DNA of 64,000 nucleotides, taken from contig AJFK01000913.1 of NCBI GenBank assembly GCA_000467715.1, forward strand, positions 62,001 to 126,000, given 5' to 3'. The translations under genes were made by a program, and so were the position numbers. Source of the DNA: Hysterium pulicare CBS 123377. Lineage: Eukaryota; Ascomycota; Dothideomycetes; Hysteriales; Hysteriaceae. This document shows positions 22,255 through 34,722 of this stretch, piece by piece; the first letter of the stretch is position 1; the number at the start of each line of letters is the position of its first letter. Below the pieces are notes generated by a model that was not told the origin of the DNA, searched no databases, and saw only the letters and a program-made list of their open reading frames with translations.

Positions 22255-23250
22255 ATGGTTTCTTATAAAGAAATACAAGCCTCCAACGCGCTCATCAACG
22301 ATGCCACGGCCCCACGCGTCGCCGTCTTCGTCGGCGGTACATCAGGCATCGGAAAGTTCACGGTTAGGGCCTTAGTCGCTACGGGTGCGAGCATGAGAAT
22401 CTACCTCGTCGGGCGCAAGAGTTCCGAAGAGCGCATGCATGCTTTCATCCAGGAGTTGCACGCCATCAACCCCAAGGCGGAAGTCATTTGGACCGAAGGC
22501 GAGGTCGCGCTCCTCGCGGACACAAAGAGAGTATGCGAGGCCATCAAAACGAAGGAGTCACGCGTCGACTTACTGTTCCTTACCGCGGGCTACGCACCAC
22601 TCGGCACTCGCGAGGTGACTGCCGAGGGCTTAGAAATCGCTCAGAGCCTGGAGTACTACTCACGAATGCTCTTCATTCTACATCTTCTCCCCCTCCTAGG
22701 CGAAGCGGAAGCCCCCAAGGTCGTCAGCGTCTTGGCCGGTGGGCTGGAGCGGCCGACTATCGACTTGGACGACTTAGACCTGAAGGAGCCTGGGAATTTT
22801 AGCATCATGAAGGCTCAAATGCAATACGGAACTATGAAGACGGTGACTTTGGAGAAGTTGGCCAACGACAATCCCAATGTGGCGTTCATCCACTCTTGGC
22901 CCGGGTTGGTCAACACAGGAAATGTAAGAAGAGGTGTAGATCCGAATTCGATCATGGCCTGGTTCGTCTGGCTTATTTTCGAACCCCTCATTGCCTTACT
23001 TTCGTCTAGCGACGAGGAGTCTGGACAGAGGCATTTGTTTCTAAGTACCAGCGCTGCTTTTGGCGGTCGTGGCGTCATATGGAAGGGCAAGCCAGGTATA
23101 AATTCGCTAGGAAAGTCGGCGGATGGACTGTTTCTCGTCAATTATAAGTGCAACTGTACTCCGAATGCGAAGGTCATGTCTGTGCTTCGAGAGAAGGCGC
23201 TGGGAAAGATTTGGGACCATACGCAGGAAGTTCTCTTGCCGTACTTGTAG
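22255..23250 (+). CDS. Short-chain dehydrogenase/reductase (SDR)
   Basis: Single exon of 331 residues. The Rossmann nucleotide motif is GGTSGIG (27-33) in the context RVAVFVGGTSGIGKFT, and the active-site YxxxK appears as YGTMK at about 190. An LFLTAGYA block stands where SDRs have NNAG. The fold binds NAD(P)H and oxidises or reduces an alcohol or ketone; the substrate cannot be told. A C-terminal extension with WFVWLIFEPLIALL could lie at a membrane surface. The protein resembles SDRs found in or near secondary-metabolite loci. It is followed by the permease gene on the other strand, 3' to 3'. Confidence 0.9.
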   Translation: MVSYKEIQASNALINDATAPRVAVFVGGTSGIGKFTVRALVATGASMRIYLVGRKSSEERMHAFIQELHAINPKAEVIWTEGEVALLADTKRVCEAIKTKESRVDLLFLTAGYAPLGTREVTAEGLEIAQSLEYYSRMLFILHLLPLLGEAEAPKVVSVLAGGLERPTIDLDDLDLKEPGNFSIMKAQMQYGTMKTVTLEKLANDNPNVAFIHSWPGLVNTGNVRRGVDPNSIMAWFVWLIFEPLIALLSSSDEESGQRHLFLSTSAAFGGRGVIWKGKPGINSLGKSADGLFLVNYKCNCTPNAKVMSVLREKALGKIWDHTQEVLLPYL

Positions 23251-23542
23251 ACCGGGGACCATCCCTCATTATCCTACAATGTTAGCGAGCTCTGTTTAGT
23301 GGATGGATTCATCATATATTGATGGATAGGAAACCTGGTCTAGTTCACAGCGGGCAGATCGATTTAGCTGACAACGTTGGCTAGCCGGCTAAGTAACTTC
23401 AATTCTCCTCAGGTATTATCATGAAGTCATAGAAGTTACTAAATTCAATGTTGTTCTCCTACGTCCTACCTCCAAAACGCATCCTGCCGACAAAGTGCAT
23501 ACCCATTCAGCGTATGCGTCAGCATTCCTTCTACATCCTTTC

Positions 23543-25628
23543 TCAATCCACACTCTGCATCCCCCTCCCCTCCACCCTCCTCCCCTCGACAAACTCAACT
23601 GGTGGTGTATAATGCCTAACGCCATGCCCCCAATAAACGAACCCCGCCAAAACAATAACCCCAAACCAAACCAAGGGTGCCCAATTCGCGGTTCCAAGAT
23701 CCACCGGCACCGCGACAGGGAAACAAGCGAAAATGATTACGAAACCCGAATAGAGGAACGCGAAAGCGTTGATGGGGAGGCCGAAGCGACCAAGGGACCA
23801 CCGGGCGCGGGGGAGGGGTTCGTGGCGGAGTCGCTTGAGCAAGACGCAACCGATCGATAGCATGTATGTTGAGAGCAGACCGAGGAGGGAGAGGGATACG
23901 ATTATGTTGAAGGCTAGGGTGCTGCCCATGTTTATTAGGCAGAGGATTCCGGAGGCGACGGAGGTTAGGTACACGGAGTTGAAGGGGACGGATTGAGTGT
24001 GGTTCATCTGGAGAAAGATCAGTATTTGATTGACTCTAGGAGGGTAAGGTGAGAGAGCGAGGGGAAGATCTTACGCGCGATATCCATCTCGAAAATGGGA
24101 ATCCCTTATCACGTGAAAATGCCCACAGTTCTCGGGACGCGGTGGCTAGAGCGGTGACATTTCCGGAGAATATGAGCAAGAACAGGATCACAGAGAGGAA
24201 GAGCGCCATGCCGGTAGACCCCGTGTTGACGAAGAGATTCAGATAAGGCGCTGTGGAGTCCAATGCAGCATCTAGGCTTCCGATGCCGAAGAGCATGGTT
24301 ATGAGCATGAGGACTCCGAGAAGGACGTTGATGACGTAGCTCCACCACATGCAGCGAGGGACGACGAGGGAAGCGTCTTCGACTTCTTCGGCTGGGAGGA
24401 GGGTTAGCTCTGTGGGTAGGTAGGTAGTAGCGGGTGCTTACAGATGTGGACGACGGAGTCCGAGCCTAGATTATTGTGAGTAATGATTCCTTCGGTGTAC
24501 GTGGTTGGAAAGGACCTACCAAGGTTGCAATACATAACAGTAACCTGACTAATAAGACAAGACGTCCCAATATTACTCCATCCACCATTGTTAACAACAT
24601 GGACAAACACATCCTGGGTCGAGTTACGAGGGCACATAACCCAAAGCGCAACGAACGTAATGATAAAACCCAGAATATGACCAAATAAAGATATCGTCTC
24701 GAGCATAGGCAAACTCTTGGCCCCCCACGTGTTGAAGAATATCGTGATTACGAGAAACGCGAGCATGATGAGGGTGTATTGCCAGTTGGGGAATGCGAAT
24801 GAGGAGTTTGTGACGTCGATCATTGATTCGATGAGAGTCGTGACGACGAATGTGGATGAAGAGACTGATGCTAGCCAGCCCAAAGTACTCATCCAGCCTG
24901 GAAGGAGTTAGTATCAGGGCTGGCTGGTGCTGGAGTACGTACCGGATGCATAACTTAGCCATTTTTGATACTTGGGAGGTGCAAATTCGCTGACCCAGTG
25001 ATACTGGCCACCGGATGTTGGAGCCCTATGGAGTGTCAAAGACGTGCTTTTCTTGAAGGGGCAGTGAAGGAAGCCCTTGGAAAGGGTAGTCGCTCACATC
25101 GATTCCATCTCGGCCAGAGAGGCTACGATGGTGGCATAGCAGACAACGGTACCGATAAACATCCAGAAGAGACCAGCAAAGCCTCCGTTGATCAAGCCGA
25201 CGCTCAGGGACCTAGTGGCTTGATAAGTCATGGTTCGAGTCCCCGATTGCCTTGAGGAAGCAATCGGCACGTGATTCAACTCCATCTAACCCTAGAACCA
25301 CCATGTCTAGATACTCCCTTATTCTAAATTCGAAAACACTTACACAAGGACGAACTCCCAAGTCGCCATATAAATGCTAACGAACCCCAGCGTGGAGAGG
25401 AACCCGAAGTTTCTCTAGGTTCGCACATTAACATCATGCCTTTTGTCAGTCGCCCGTCCGTCGAGGAATCGGTATTACCTTGAACTCCTGCTTCTTCCCC
25501 AGCCGCTGCATATCAATGATATCCTGTCTCGTGTCCCCCCAAGCCGCCTCCCCTCCCTCCCCAAGGACATCGGACTCAGCTCTTTCATCCGCGAATGCGG
25601 TACTTGCGGGAGGTTTTTCGGTAGCCAT
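23543..25628 (-). CDS. Amino acid / choline-type permease (APC superfamily)
   Basis: Eight exons (25628-25479, 25414-25344, 25211-25098, 25025-24943, 24897-24520, 24465-24442, 24391-24075, 24007-23543) give 533 residues, the normal length for fungal GABA/choline permeases of the Hnm1/Uga4 type. Visible features are a cytosolic start with LGKKQEFKRNFGFLSTLGF, MAPTSGGQYHWVSEFAP after helix 2 (a family hallmark), SEEVEDASLVVPRCM before a later helix, and MNHTQSVPFNSVYLT. About twelve hydrophobic helices follow the expected pattern. It imports a small nitrogen compound across the plasma membrane; which one cannot be decided. One exon is only 24 bases and one intron is 132 bases. All junctions keep frame. 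Confidence 0.9.
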
Positions 25629-26469
25629 TTTATTGACTCTCCCCTCCCGAGCAGTGATTAAAGCCGATTCAAAAGGCTTGCGCGAGGTAAGTCGTTTGTA
25701 CCGTTATCCTCTTTCAAAAGTAAGATCTTCAACAGTGAAGGATTTGAAAAACTTCAAAGAAAGATAAAATAGAAGATAGAAAGATGGACGTCTTCTAGGA
25801 AAAAGTAACGCGCCTTTCCAAAAAAGGCAGGCCCTTGCGGTTTTTATCTCCGACCGAGGTGTGATGAGCATAGAGATAGCCAGTTTCCAGACTTTGCGAT
25901 AAGGACATAGTTGGGCTGCAAGTCATCGTTTTAGCCCGATAGTTTGGGTGGAGAAATATTTGTACGACGTCCATCCTTCAGCCGCACGTTACATCGCGGG
26001 ACGACGAATCTGTGCGGAGTGATCTCGCATTCTCGACTGTATCTTCTACCATGTAGATGCAGCAGCGTTGATATCGCAAAAGTAAATTCAACGAATTGAG
26101 GGTTAGTATCTTAGATCTGAACGGGTACACGCAATGCAAAGACGGGTCGGCAAGTAGTTTCGGCTCAGGGTCCAGTCCGAAAGGTGGGGGCTTGGCGAAT
26201 CCTTTCCGTGCCTTTTGCAAAGCTTCCGCTAACTCCAACTTTCTGTGGTCCTTTGCCAGTTAAAATGTACGGGACACTTGTATGCCAAATGTACCGCTCC
26301 ATACTATTTCCATCGATTTGCGCAAGCAGAAAGAAAGAGATATCAAGCGCTCTAAAATGAACTGTATAATACATTTTCCTCTAAATCTACCTTAACCCAT
26401 ACCTAAGAATACAACGCCGCATATACAGTATATGAAAAACCCCCGCAGGCCCTTCATAACCCCCACCAC
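25629..26469. other. intergenic stretch
   Basis: Promoter of the permease and 3' flank of the P450 gene. Only short ORFs without features are seen. Confidence 0.4.
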
Positions 26470-29400
26470 CTAAGCAAACACATCCACAGCAATCCTCTCA
26501 TTCCTCATCCTCCCAAAGAACTTCTCAATCTGCTCCTGCGTAGCCTCAACCCCCCTATCCCGATTCCTCTCCTCCACCATGACCCGACTCGCCTTCTTGA
26601 CCCCCTCCACCATATCCGGGCTACCACAGAGGTAGATCTTGGCCCCACTATCCCAGAGGTCGTAGATATCCGCCCTATCTTTGAGCATCCTGTCCTGGAC
26701 GTATTTGCACCCCGCAGCGTCGGGTTCTGAGGGTTCGCGACTGAATGCGTAGCGGACGTCTACGGCGCCTAGCTCTGCCCATTTAGAGAAATCGGAGCTG
26801 TAAAGACGGTCGGCGGTCTTGGATCGGCAGCCGATGAATAAGAGTGCCGGTGCTAGTTTTTGTTGTGGATTGCTCTCGATCTGTGCAGCGCGTTCTTGGA
26901 CGAAGGAGCGGAATGGTGCGAGTCCTGTTCCTGCGCAGAACATCATAATGGGTTGGGTGGTAGAGGATGCAGGGAGGTGGAAAGCCGGTGGTGATTTGCG
27001 GATGGATACTTGGATTGCGTCGCCGGGAAGGAGGGATTTCAGGTAGGAGCCTGCGACGCCTACAAATTTTCCAGTACCGGAGAGAGCGGTGGTGTTGATG
27101 ACGCCGTAGGTGATTGTGCATTTGGCTGGGTCGTGGAGTGGAGAGGAGGAGATGGAGTAGTGGCGTGGTCGCATAGGTGGAAGCATGGCCAGGAATTCGG
27201 AAAAGGGGAGGGGAACTTTGGGATGGAGTTCCAGAATCTCGAGCAGACTGACGCGTTTGGTCATGATTTTGTCTTGATAGTCATCAATTAAGGCCTCGAG
27301 CTTGACGGTACTTGCGGGGTCGGAAGTCAATTCGAGGCATGTCTGAAGATTCTAGAGAGTCCAATCAGTAAGTTGCTGTCAATATAATGAGCTGTTAACC
27401 TACTTTCTTCGTAGCTGGTAAAGAAAGTTCTACGAAGCCTTTCAAAAGATCGAAAACGGAGATCGGCGTGTTGGCAGGCAAGTTGACCGGGCCACCAGAT
27501 TTGATCGTCACGACTGCATCCCAGGGCAGGGAAAACCTCGAAAGGGCTCGACGAACACCTTCATCTGGGTTGAGGGGAAGAACTGCGAGGTAGTCGCCAG
27601 CTTGGTACTCCACTCCCTCAGGTAGTTTGACCTGCAGGTGCCTCTTTTCGGGCTCACCTGGGGCAGTAAGGGATTCGGCTGCGATGACTGTGCCTTGCTG
27701 GACGTCATGCTGGAGCTGGGAAGCACGCATCTTAGTTGAAATGTCCATTTCTACTTGCGGTTTTGCTGCGTCTTTAGTAGCCGAGCCGGAGCCAAACTTC
27801 GATGTTAATGCAGGCCAGAAAGTCGAGTCTGCCCACGAGTCAAAGTCGGAGAACATGTCGCCTTGGGCAGCATCCGAAGATCCGCGTTCTGCATACCGCG
27901 TAGCTCCAAGAGTCTCCAGAGTGTCTGATACCAGTTAGTTTAGAACTTAAACGAGAATTGAAAGGGGCTTCTACCATCAACTAGTTTCGGGATTCTATAG
28001 AGTGTGTTCCGCCAATCTCTGTGGCCACATCCAAATACCGCAAATTGGACCCCTTCAAGTGGCTTCCCTTGTTTCATAGCTTCAAGCCATGCGACGAATT
28101 GAGCTGCGTTATCCGGAGGTTGGCCTTCGTAGGATGCAGTGATAATCAATACCGGCTGGGCTTTGGGCAATGCATCTACTCCGGTATCCAGGTCTTCGAC
28201 AATCGCTTCGTATCCATACCGTCTCGCATCAGATGCCACTTTCTGTGCAAAGGACTGACACGTTCCAGTGTTTGATCCATACAATACCGTCATAGGTCTT
28301 CCTCCAGACGTGGATTTATTTTTCTCTGTTGCTAAATCTTTCGTTGAGGCTTTCAATCCGCCTGTCTCACCTGCGAGGTTATGCTGAAGCGTAGTGGCCG
28401 ATACGCCCGTGCGGAGAGACGCCCTCATATAGAAGTCTTTGGGTTTTATAGTCAGGTTTGACTTGATCTGCATCTCATAGTTGGGGTCATCCAATCGAAA
28501 GTTGAAGTTCTGGAGAAGAACAGCCATAACAAGCTGGGCCTCTTGCCAAGCAAATGCTCGACCGATGCATGCCCGCATACCCGCCCCGAATGGTGTCCAA
28601 GCCCCTAGAATGATCAGTGTCCCATTGTGAAACAGGGTGGAGATGGAACCACGATACCTTTTGGCAATTTCTCAAACTCTTCATCAAGCATCCTCTCGGG
28701 CCGGAACTCATTTGCATCCTCGCCGTAGATCTTCGGGTCTTTCATAATCTTACCAAGCAAACAGAGAATAGGCCACTCCCTTTTCAAGGTATATTCGCCT
28801 TCCCCAAGCGTTGGTGGATCTTCTTTATTTTCATCCCGCACGCTTCTGGTGATGGCCGGAGCAGTCGGAGTAAGTCGTAACGTCTCTCGCAGTACTGCAT
28901 TGATATACTTTAAGTCCTTGAGGTGATTTACGGTTAGTTTGCCTTTACCAACAACGCGGTCTACTTCTCGTTGCGCTTTGAAATACGCTTCGGGTTTCTT
29001 CAGAAGTTGGAGGAAGGCGAATGATAGGAGGCCGGAAGTAGTTTCATGCCCTACTCAGTATTAGGAATCGCATCATACGTCTTGGATCACACACGTACCA
29101 GCAATCAAAAATGTGATCATGTTGGCCGCAATCAATTCATCTCGCATGCCAAGACCAGTCTGCGGGTCCTTTCCATTTATCATGGCGTTCAGAAGATCTC
29201 TCTTATCGGTAGGATTTTCCCGCCGATATTTTACTAGGTCTTCTGCCACCTTTTTCTGGTATTGGGCACTTTGTCTGACATGCTCATTGGATGAGAACAT
29301 AAACCTCTGAATGAAGGCTGGAGTTCGCGCTCTCGATGCTCCTGCGCTCAGCACAACATTCATCGCTTCTACGAATGGGTGCATATCGTCTTGGTAGAAG

Positions 29401-29955
29401 GAATTGAATCGAAAGTCCATGGCACAAAGGGCGATTGTATCTAAAGTCAGGCGGGTGAAGTCTTCGGTGACTGGAATCTTGTAGTCTGTTCCCTTCCTGG
29501 CCCACTTAAGGACAAGTTGGCTGGCGATATCGTGCATTTCTAACCATGGTCAGCGGTTTGATGCCCCTGATATACAAGGAGATTATCATACCATCAAACA
29601 TTCCCCGAATGGACATGGGGCCAAATGCCGGCATTAAAATCCTATGAGCCTGACCCCAATCAGGGTGTTTCTCGCTCGGTGCTGTGAATAGTCCTGGAGG
29701 CCCTGCGTTTTTGCCTCTCAGCGCTGATAGGCCGGGGCCGCTGACTTTGAAGAACCTCGTCTCATCGCAAAGCTCCTGGAACAGCTCATAGTTTCCTACA
29801 ACGACACGCTCCAGTCCCTTTACGTTCAGTCTGTAGATGGGCCCATATTGATCGGTAAGGCGCTCTAGAGCACGAGTAGGTACATCGTCTAGGGCAACGT
29901 CAAGTAGGTTCCCAATGAGAGGAAGGCCTGGAGGAGCGGGAATGGATTTGGTCAT
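26470..29955 (-). CDS. Self-sufficient cytochrome P450 / NADPH reductase fusion (CYP505 type)
   Basis: Six exons (29955-29592, 29539-29099, 29050-28658, 28604-27975, 27924-27404, 27351-26470) give 1076 residues, the expected size for P450foxy-type enzymes. The haem domain starts MTKSIPAPPGLPLIGNLL, with I-helix GHETTSG near 268, ETLR, and haem loop FGAGMRACIGR (Cys near 412). A linker leads to the flavodoxin-like FMN domain (YGSNTGT near 508), then FAD- and NADPH-binding domains (RPRHYSISSSP, FCAGTGLAPFRSF, YLCGSPDM). CYP505A enzymes hydroxylate fatty acids near the omega end using NADPH with no separate reductase. The start is the ATG at 29955; an upstream TTG-type extension is not needed. 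It is divergent from a Zn2Cys6 regulator 626 bases away, a likely regulator-target pair. Confidence 0.95.
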
Positions 29956-30581
29956 GGTCGGCGGTTCCGGAGTTTTGTGAGTAACGAGAATAGAGAATTG
30001 CTTGGGCAAGGGGACGCAAGAGTAACAAAATTGTGAGGATTTCGCAACTGATTGGAGAGTCGATTAATGAAGTAGCTCAGATGCTGGGAAAGATGGCTAT
30101 TATATCCATTGCCATCTTCAACTCGCTGTCAAGGCCTCAATGGAGTAGTCAAAGCGACGAGGCCGGCGCACCAATAGCACAAAAGCGATTTTGAAGTTGC
30201 AGCTTTTGCGATGGGCCATTTGGTTGGAGGAGCGTGGCCCATGGACATCAGCCCTGCAGCACTACGCATTGGCTGCCGGATGGGGGAGATGGCCTTGTGG
30301 CTGAGGCAATGCCGATACCACCGACATTCTGTATAGCTGAGAGCTGCCACTTGAATAAAATGCGACGAGGAGAAGCTGGAAATGGTGGCTCCAGACTGCC
30401 TGTATTCTGCTGCGGGTAGCATGCTGCGAGGCTGTGCAAGAGATATCTGTCGGGCGGGCGAAGAACCATCTCCAATCGGTCGTCGGCTAATTTGTATGCC
30501 GTCATCCACCCATCCGCCCTCCGCCGTCCCAGCTCCACCACTCTTCTATACAAACTACCGTTTGGGGCAATCCGAGCGACA
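29956..30581. promoter_or_regulatory. Divergent promoter, CYP505-type gene and Zn2Cys6 regulator
   Basis: The 626-base interval between two opposite starts probably holds control elements for both. CGG triplets of the kind bound by Zn2Cys6 proteins occur, but I cannot single out a site. No gene is seen in it. Confidence 0.4.
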
Positions 30582-32804
30582 ATGTCGTACAGAGGCCGGC
30601 CCAGCAAGGGCTGTGAAATGTGCAGGTCTAGAAAGGTCAAGGTACGTCCCAAGTTGCCTTTTCATCTCCACTACACTCCACCACTTTCAGCGACAGGAGG
30701 CCCATGGGATTCGCCCGCATGCTCGCCCTTCAGCCCTACCGAAATCACTGACGGCCAAGCCATAGTGCGACGAAACGAAGCCTTCATGCAATCGCTGCAA
30801 CAAAACGGGCCATGAATGCAAATACAGAGATCAATCCGATCTGTATTTCCGCAATCAAACTGCCGCTGCTGCTCAGAAAGCCGAGGAGTCATGGCGCAAA
30901 CGATCAGCCAAGACGTCAAATAGCAGTCCTGGTGATAGCACTCATGAGTCTGCTCCAAGCGACACTGCATCTACATCAGGTGCAGCTGCCTCTATCTTGA
31001 ATTTTGGAAGCCTATCTATCGGCCAAGGCAGACCCCAGCCGGACCTTCAGAAGCTCGCGTATGAGCGCTTCCACTACGACTTTGTAAATACAGCCTCAGC
31101 CGATCCCTGGCACGAGTCAGGGGGTTTTCTGGAATTCCTCCCGGACATCACGCAGAAAGCTGGAAACGACTCGTGCCTTTACTCAATATTCGCGGCCGTC
31201 TGCTTGGCCAACTATCACAACCGAATGAACTCTAACCAAGCTACTATTCTGGCAAAAGAATACTGTGGACAAGGTATAAAGCTTCTCCAAAAGGCGCTTA
31301 AAGACGAGCAACAACAAAGGTCGGATGAAACGTTGATGGCGGTTTACTTGATGGGCTTATGGGAGGTAGGCTACTCATGATGCTTCACAATTCGACTTTC
31401 AGCGCTGACTCTGTAGCAGATTTTGACCTCTTCGGAACATGACGGATCCTTCCTTGCCCATAAAGAAGGCGCCAATATCCTACTCCAACTACGAGATCCG
31501 CTCTCATATAGTGATTCCGCTAGCGCTCGGCTCTACGATACAGTTTTTGCACAGATGGTGAGTGGCAACCCAGCTCTCTGGGACCTATTAATCATCCATC
31601 CACGTTAACATACCTCCCCACCCAAATCGAATGAACATATCCCATTCCAACATATTTTCTCTCAAGGGAACTTTGATCTGACCATTTCCAGCTCATCGGC
31701 AACTTCCAAACCGCAACCCCGCCCCCGGTACCACCAAAACGGACCGCACAAGGCAGCCAACCAGTTACCAGCCTGCGTCTCATTCAAATCGTTCACACAG
31801 CTGTATCCATCAACGCAACATGGCGTCGAAACTACCCCCAATATGCTAGCAGATACAGCCCGAAGATATTCAACTTACCCTCCCCTTCACCCACCCCGCA
31901 ACCAGACGGGCCAGAGCCGCTCGATGTCCAGCAACTTCTCCAACAAGCACTGGAGCTAGATGCCGATTTCCAGGCTTGGGAAGACACGCTCCCGCCAGAC
32001 TGGCAGTATCAAAAGATCCCAAATACGCCTAGCGTGTGGGGCTCGTACGACAAGAGATGGGTCCATCTAATCCTCAACTCGCCCGGCGCACCTTCAGAAC
32101 TACACCTCTACCCGTCTTTGAAGCGCGCCTGGCTCACCAATTTCTGCCGCACAAGCCGCATCTTCCTGATCCGCGACATCCTGGAAATGCTCCGACATCT
32201 AAGCATCGATGCCCGGGACCCGGATCCCGAAACACCGAGTCTGGACCAACCACCGCCTCTGGATGCACTGACGATCCATATCCATCGTTCGCTGATGAAG
32301 ACGCATTTGGTGAATATAGTCCATAATATCAGTGCGAGCGTAATATCCCACTTTACAGTTCCCATTCTAGGTAAACCGTCCACGTTCCAGCCTTCCATCC
32401 CCACCGATGCATCTCCATCAACAAACTTAGCACCTCCTCCAAGGAACAGCCCGAACCCTCCTTCCTCCTCCTCCCCGTTTGCAATCGGACACTCCGAATC
32501 CCCCACCCCGCCCACTTCTTCAATCAACCCCCAAGACGTTGTCGGCATGCGCGCCTACACGCTCTTCTGGCCGCTAACCGTCATGGTCGGCGCACTACAC
32601 TCAGGCCATTTCCCCGACGGACCATGGAGCATAGACCCGAACTTGGGCGCCTTCGATATCCCGAGTCGAACAGAGTGGCTTGGGGGATTACTGAGGTTCT
32701 TGAGTTCTGAAGTGGGGATTAGGAAGGCGCAGGCGGTATTGAAGTTTGGAGATTATCCGGAGGCGAAGGAGATGGAGGGGGTGGTGCGGGAAGGGAGTAC
32801 CTAG
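30582..32804 (+). CDS. Zn(II)2Cys6 transcription factor
   Basis: Four exons (30582-30641, 30766-31365, 31420-31557, 31692-32804) give 636 residues. The first 20-codon exon and the second together rebuild the zinc cluster: cysteines at 11, 14, 21, 28, 31 and 38 in the exact C-x2-C-x6-C-x6-C-x2-C-x6-C spacing (GCEMCRSRKVKC...). The rest fits the fungal regulator middle domain (SIFAAVCLANYHNRM, SDETLMAVYLMGLWE). A Ser/Pro-rich low-complexity region at about 490-545 follows, then a conserved C-terminus. It is expected to bind DNA as a dimer in the nucleus. The intron right after the first half of the zinc cluster is typical of the family. The divergent CYP505-type gene is the best candidate target. 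Introns of 124 and 134 bases are longer than the local norm. Confidence 0.92.
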
Positions 32805-33214
32805 GCTGACACGGTTTATCTTTGGGGAAATGGCGAGACTGTTTCAACTTTGGATTTGGCCCTCCTGTTCGATGTTTCCCATATCCTTTGTGGACAAGAT
32901 CGTAATATGTACCTTTCGCATAATCTCTACTGGTTGTCTGGGCGAACATGCTTCTTCTTGATTCTGCACCCGTCATACCCATCTGCATCTGCAGCGAATT
33001 AGTCTCTTTCATCAACGACTTCAACTCGACTAGAGTAGTAATGAATAGCATTTTACAGCCTGTCTCTTGATCATTTGAACGCTCTTCCGTCATTCTCCAG
33101 TCACTCCAATGCCCACTCATTTTATCAATCAATGCTCTACTCACAGCCTCCCTTCACTTCCATCAATGAAACACCTTCCCTCCATTCATCCACCTAGCTC
33201 CTTCCCCTCGCCCT
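32805..33214. other. intergenic stretch
   Basis: 3' flank of the regulator and of the decayed dehydrogenase. A 141-codon minus-strand ORF that overlaps the regulator's tail has no support. Confidence 0.35.
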
Positions 33215-33975
33215 TTAATCACGAAACCTTTCCTGGGGTTCCAAGTCGGTACTCACTAATGGATGAGCTCCGGCACGTGCGGCAGCTAGGGCCAGGAGTC
33301 CGATGGGACCCGCACCACAGACGAGAGCGCCTTCGCCAAGATTGAGTCCTGCCCTTTCAATGCCATGCATTAATACAGATAGAGGTTCTGATAGCGCGCC
33401 CCCAGCGAAGCTTATTTTGACCGGTAGCTTATGTAGCCGTTTCGCAGGATGAATCGCTGGAGTGTGCCATGGTATAGGTAAACGTCGGCGAAATGAACGT
33501 CTTCGCAGAGGTTAGATTGTCCGTAGGTGCAAAGGAAGTATTGCCGATAAGGTACGCCGGGTACTAACTGCGACTCTGTTACCCATGAATAGTAATTAGC
33601 ACTGAGTTTCGGTCGAAGAGTGAGCTGCAAATTGTCACGTACCAGGCTTGAGGTTTGTGACGCCTCCTCCACGTTTTAACTACGATTCCTGCTACCTCCT
33701 GTCCTAATAAGTAGTCTCCTTCTTCCATAGCAGAGCCAATAGCCTCGTTTCTCAATGGTTGCATACCAGGCATGAAAAGAACGGTTGACCTGTGGCCATT
33801 GACGAGGAGGAATGCCTGTGTCTGGAGTATCCTTCGAGGTACCTCACCCACAGATTTCAATGGTCTTGATGTGCACCAGCACTTGTCCACGGTTGCGGGC
33901 ATATCCAGGAGCGTCTACGCGCATTTATTTGATGTTGAGCTGTGGCACGAAGCGAAGGATTGGGTAACGGAGTCC
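33215..33975 (-). pseudogene. Decayed zinc-dependent polyol dehydrogenase (L-arabinitol/sorbitol type)
   Basis: Recognisable blocks of a medium-chain dehydrogenase appear in order on the minus strand but in different frames. They are QVLVHIKTIEICG near 33.87 kb (the CGSD zinc-site region), GDYLLGQEVAGIVVK near 33.7 kb (the GHExxG region), QSNLCEDVHFADV near 33.5 kb, and EPLSVLMHGIERAGLNLGEG with CGAGPIGLLALAAARAGAHP at 33.26-33.4 kb (the NAD fold). The frame closes at a TAA at 33215, so the last third of the enzyme is absent. The middle blocks have lost key residues (the structural-zinc cysteines are mostly gone). An intact version would oxidise a pentitol or hexitol. This copy is broken by several frame changes and a 3' truncation and is surely non-functional. 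Confidence 0.8.
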
Positions 33976-34722
33976 TGATTGTAATGCTCTTCGACTCTCG
34001 CGTTGTTGTGAATCACCGCGGAATCCATCGTTGCTGCATTGGAGTGTGTCCTTTGCTTTCTTGGTCGTCATGTCACAAGTAGGATTGAAACTTCGCTCGA
34101 CTGGAGTCTATCGAGTTCAGATGCATGGTTGGTGGTCGGAAGGAGGTGTCTTTGCGGAGAGAATGCCGGCAAACGATCAACGCCGCGAAAGATGAGGTGG
34201 CACGGGGAGCGTTGCACGAGTCAGGCAGATACATATTCGGAATCTTTAACCGACACTTAGGTCAGGGAAAACCATTAGGTAACTCCTTGCGGACTTTACA
34301 TTTACTGCGGACTACGACAGGTCGGCAACGTCTTTGTTGAGGATGTCTGCCTCTCTCCAGAATGAGCGAGCATGGTCAAACGAAGCACATTCAGCGAAGA
34401 GATGATTATCAATATACTCGAAGATGTTCGGTTGCAAATGTCACGCTGGGCGAGGGCGTTCGCCTCCTTCGACGGTTTTCAGTGATAGGTTGAATTGGGC
34501 TTATTTACAAGTACCTTCTGTACCGCGTCATACCTAGGTGCCTAAGGAGTCGCACCCTCCTGGCATCAAACGCTTGTAGCATCACGAGTGAGATAAGGGG
34601 GAGAACATCGAAGGTCTGACTAGAAGGAATAAAAAATAAGACATTTTAAACAATAGAGGAAGAGACACGTGCTAGAGCAGAGAGGGGTTGACAGGGCAAG
34701 ACAAGTGATCGAAATATATGTC
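33976..34722. other. intergenic stretch
   Basis: 5' flank of the decayed dehydrogenase and 3' flank of the 2EXR gene. Short ORFs only; nothing recognisable. Confidence 0.35.

Noticed and set aside
25205-25260. GGTTCGAGTCC sequence resembling a tRNA T-arm
   Set aside because: The flanking bases cannot pair into the T-stem and no other tRNA arms are present; it lies in a permease intron.
32719-33144. 141-codon minus-strand ORF
   Set aside because: It overlaps the tail of the Zn2Cys6 gene and lacks coding features.
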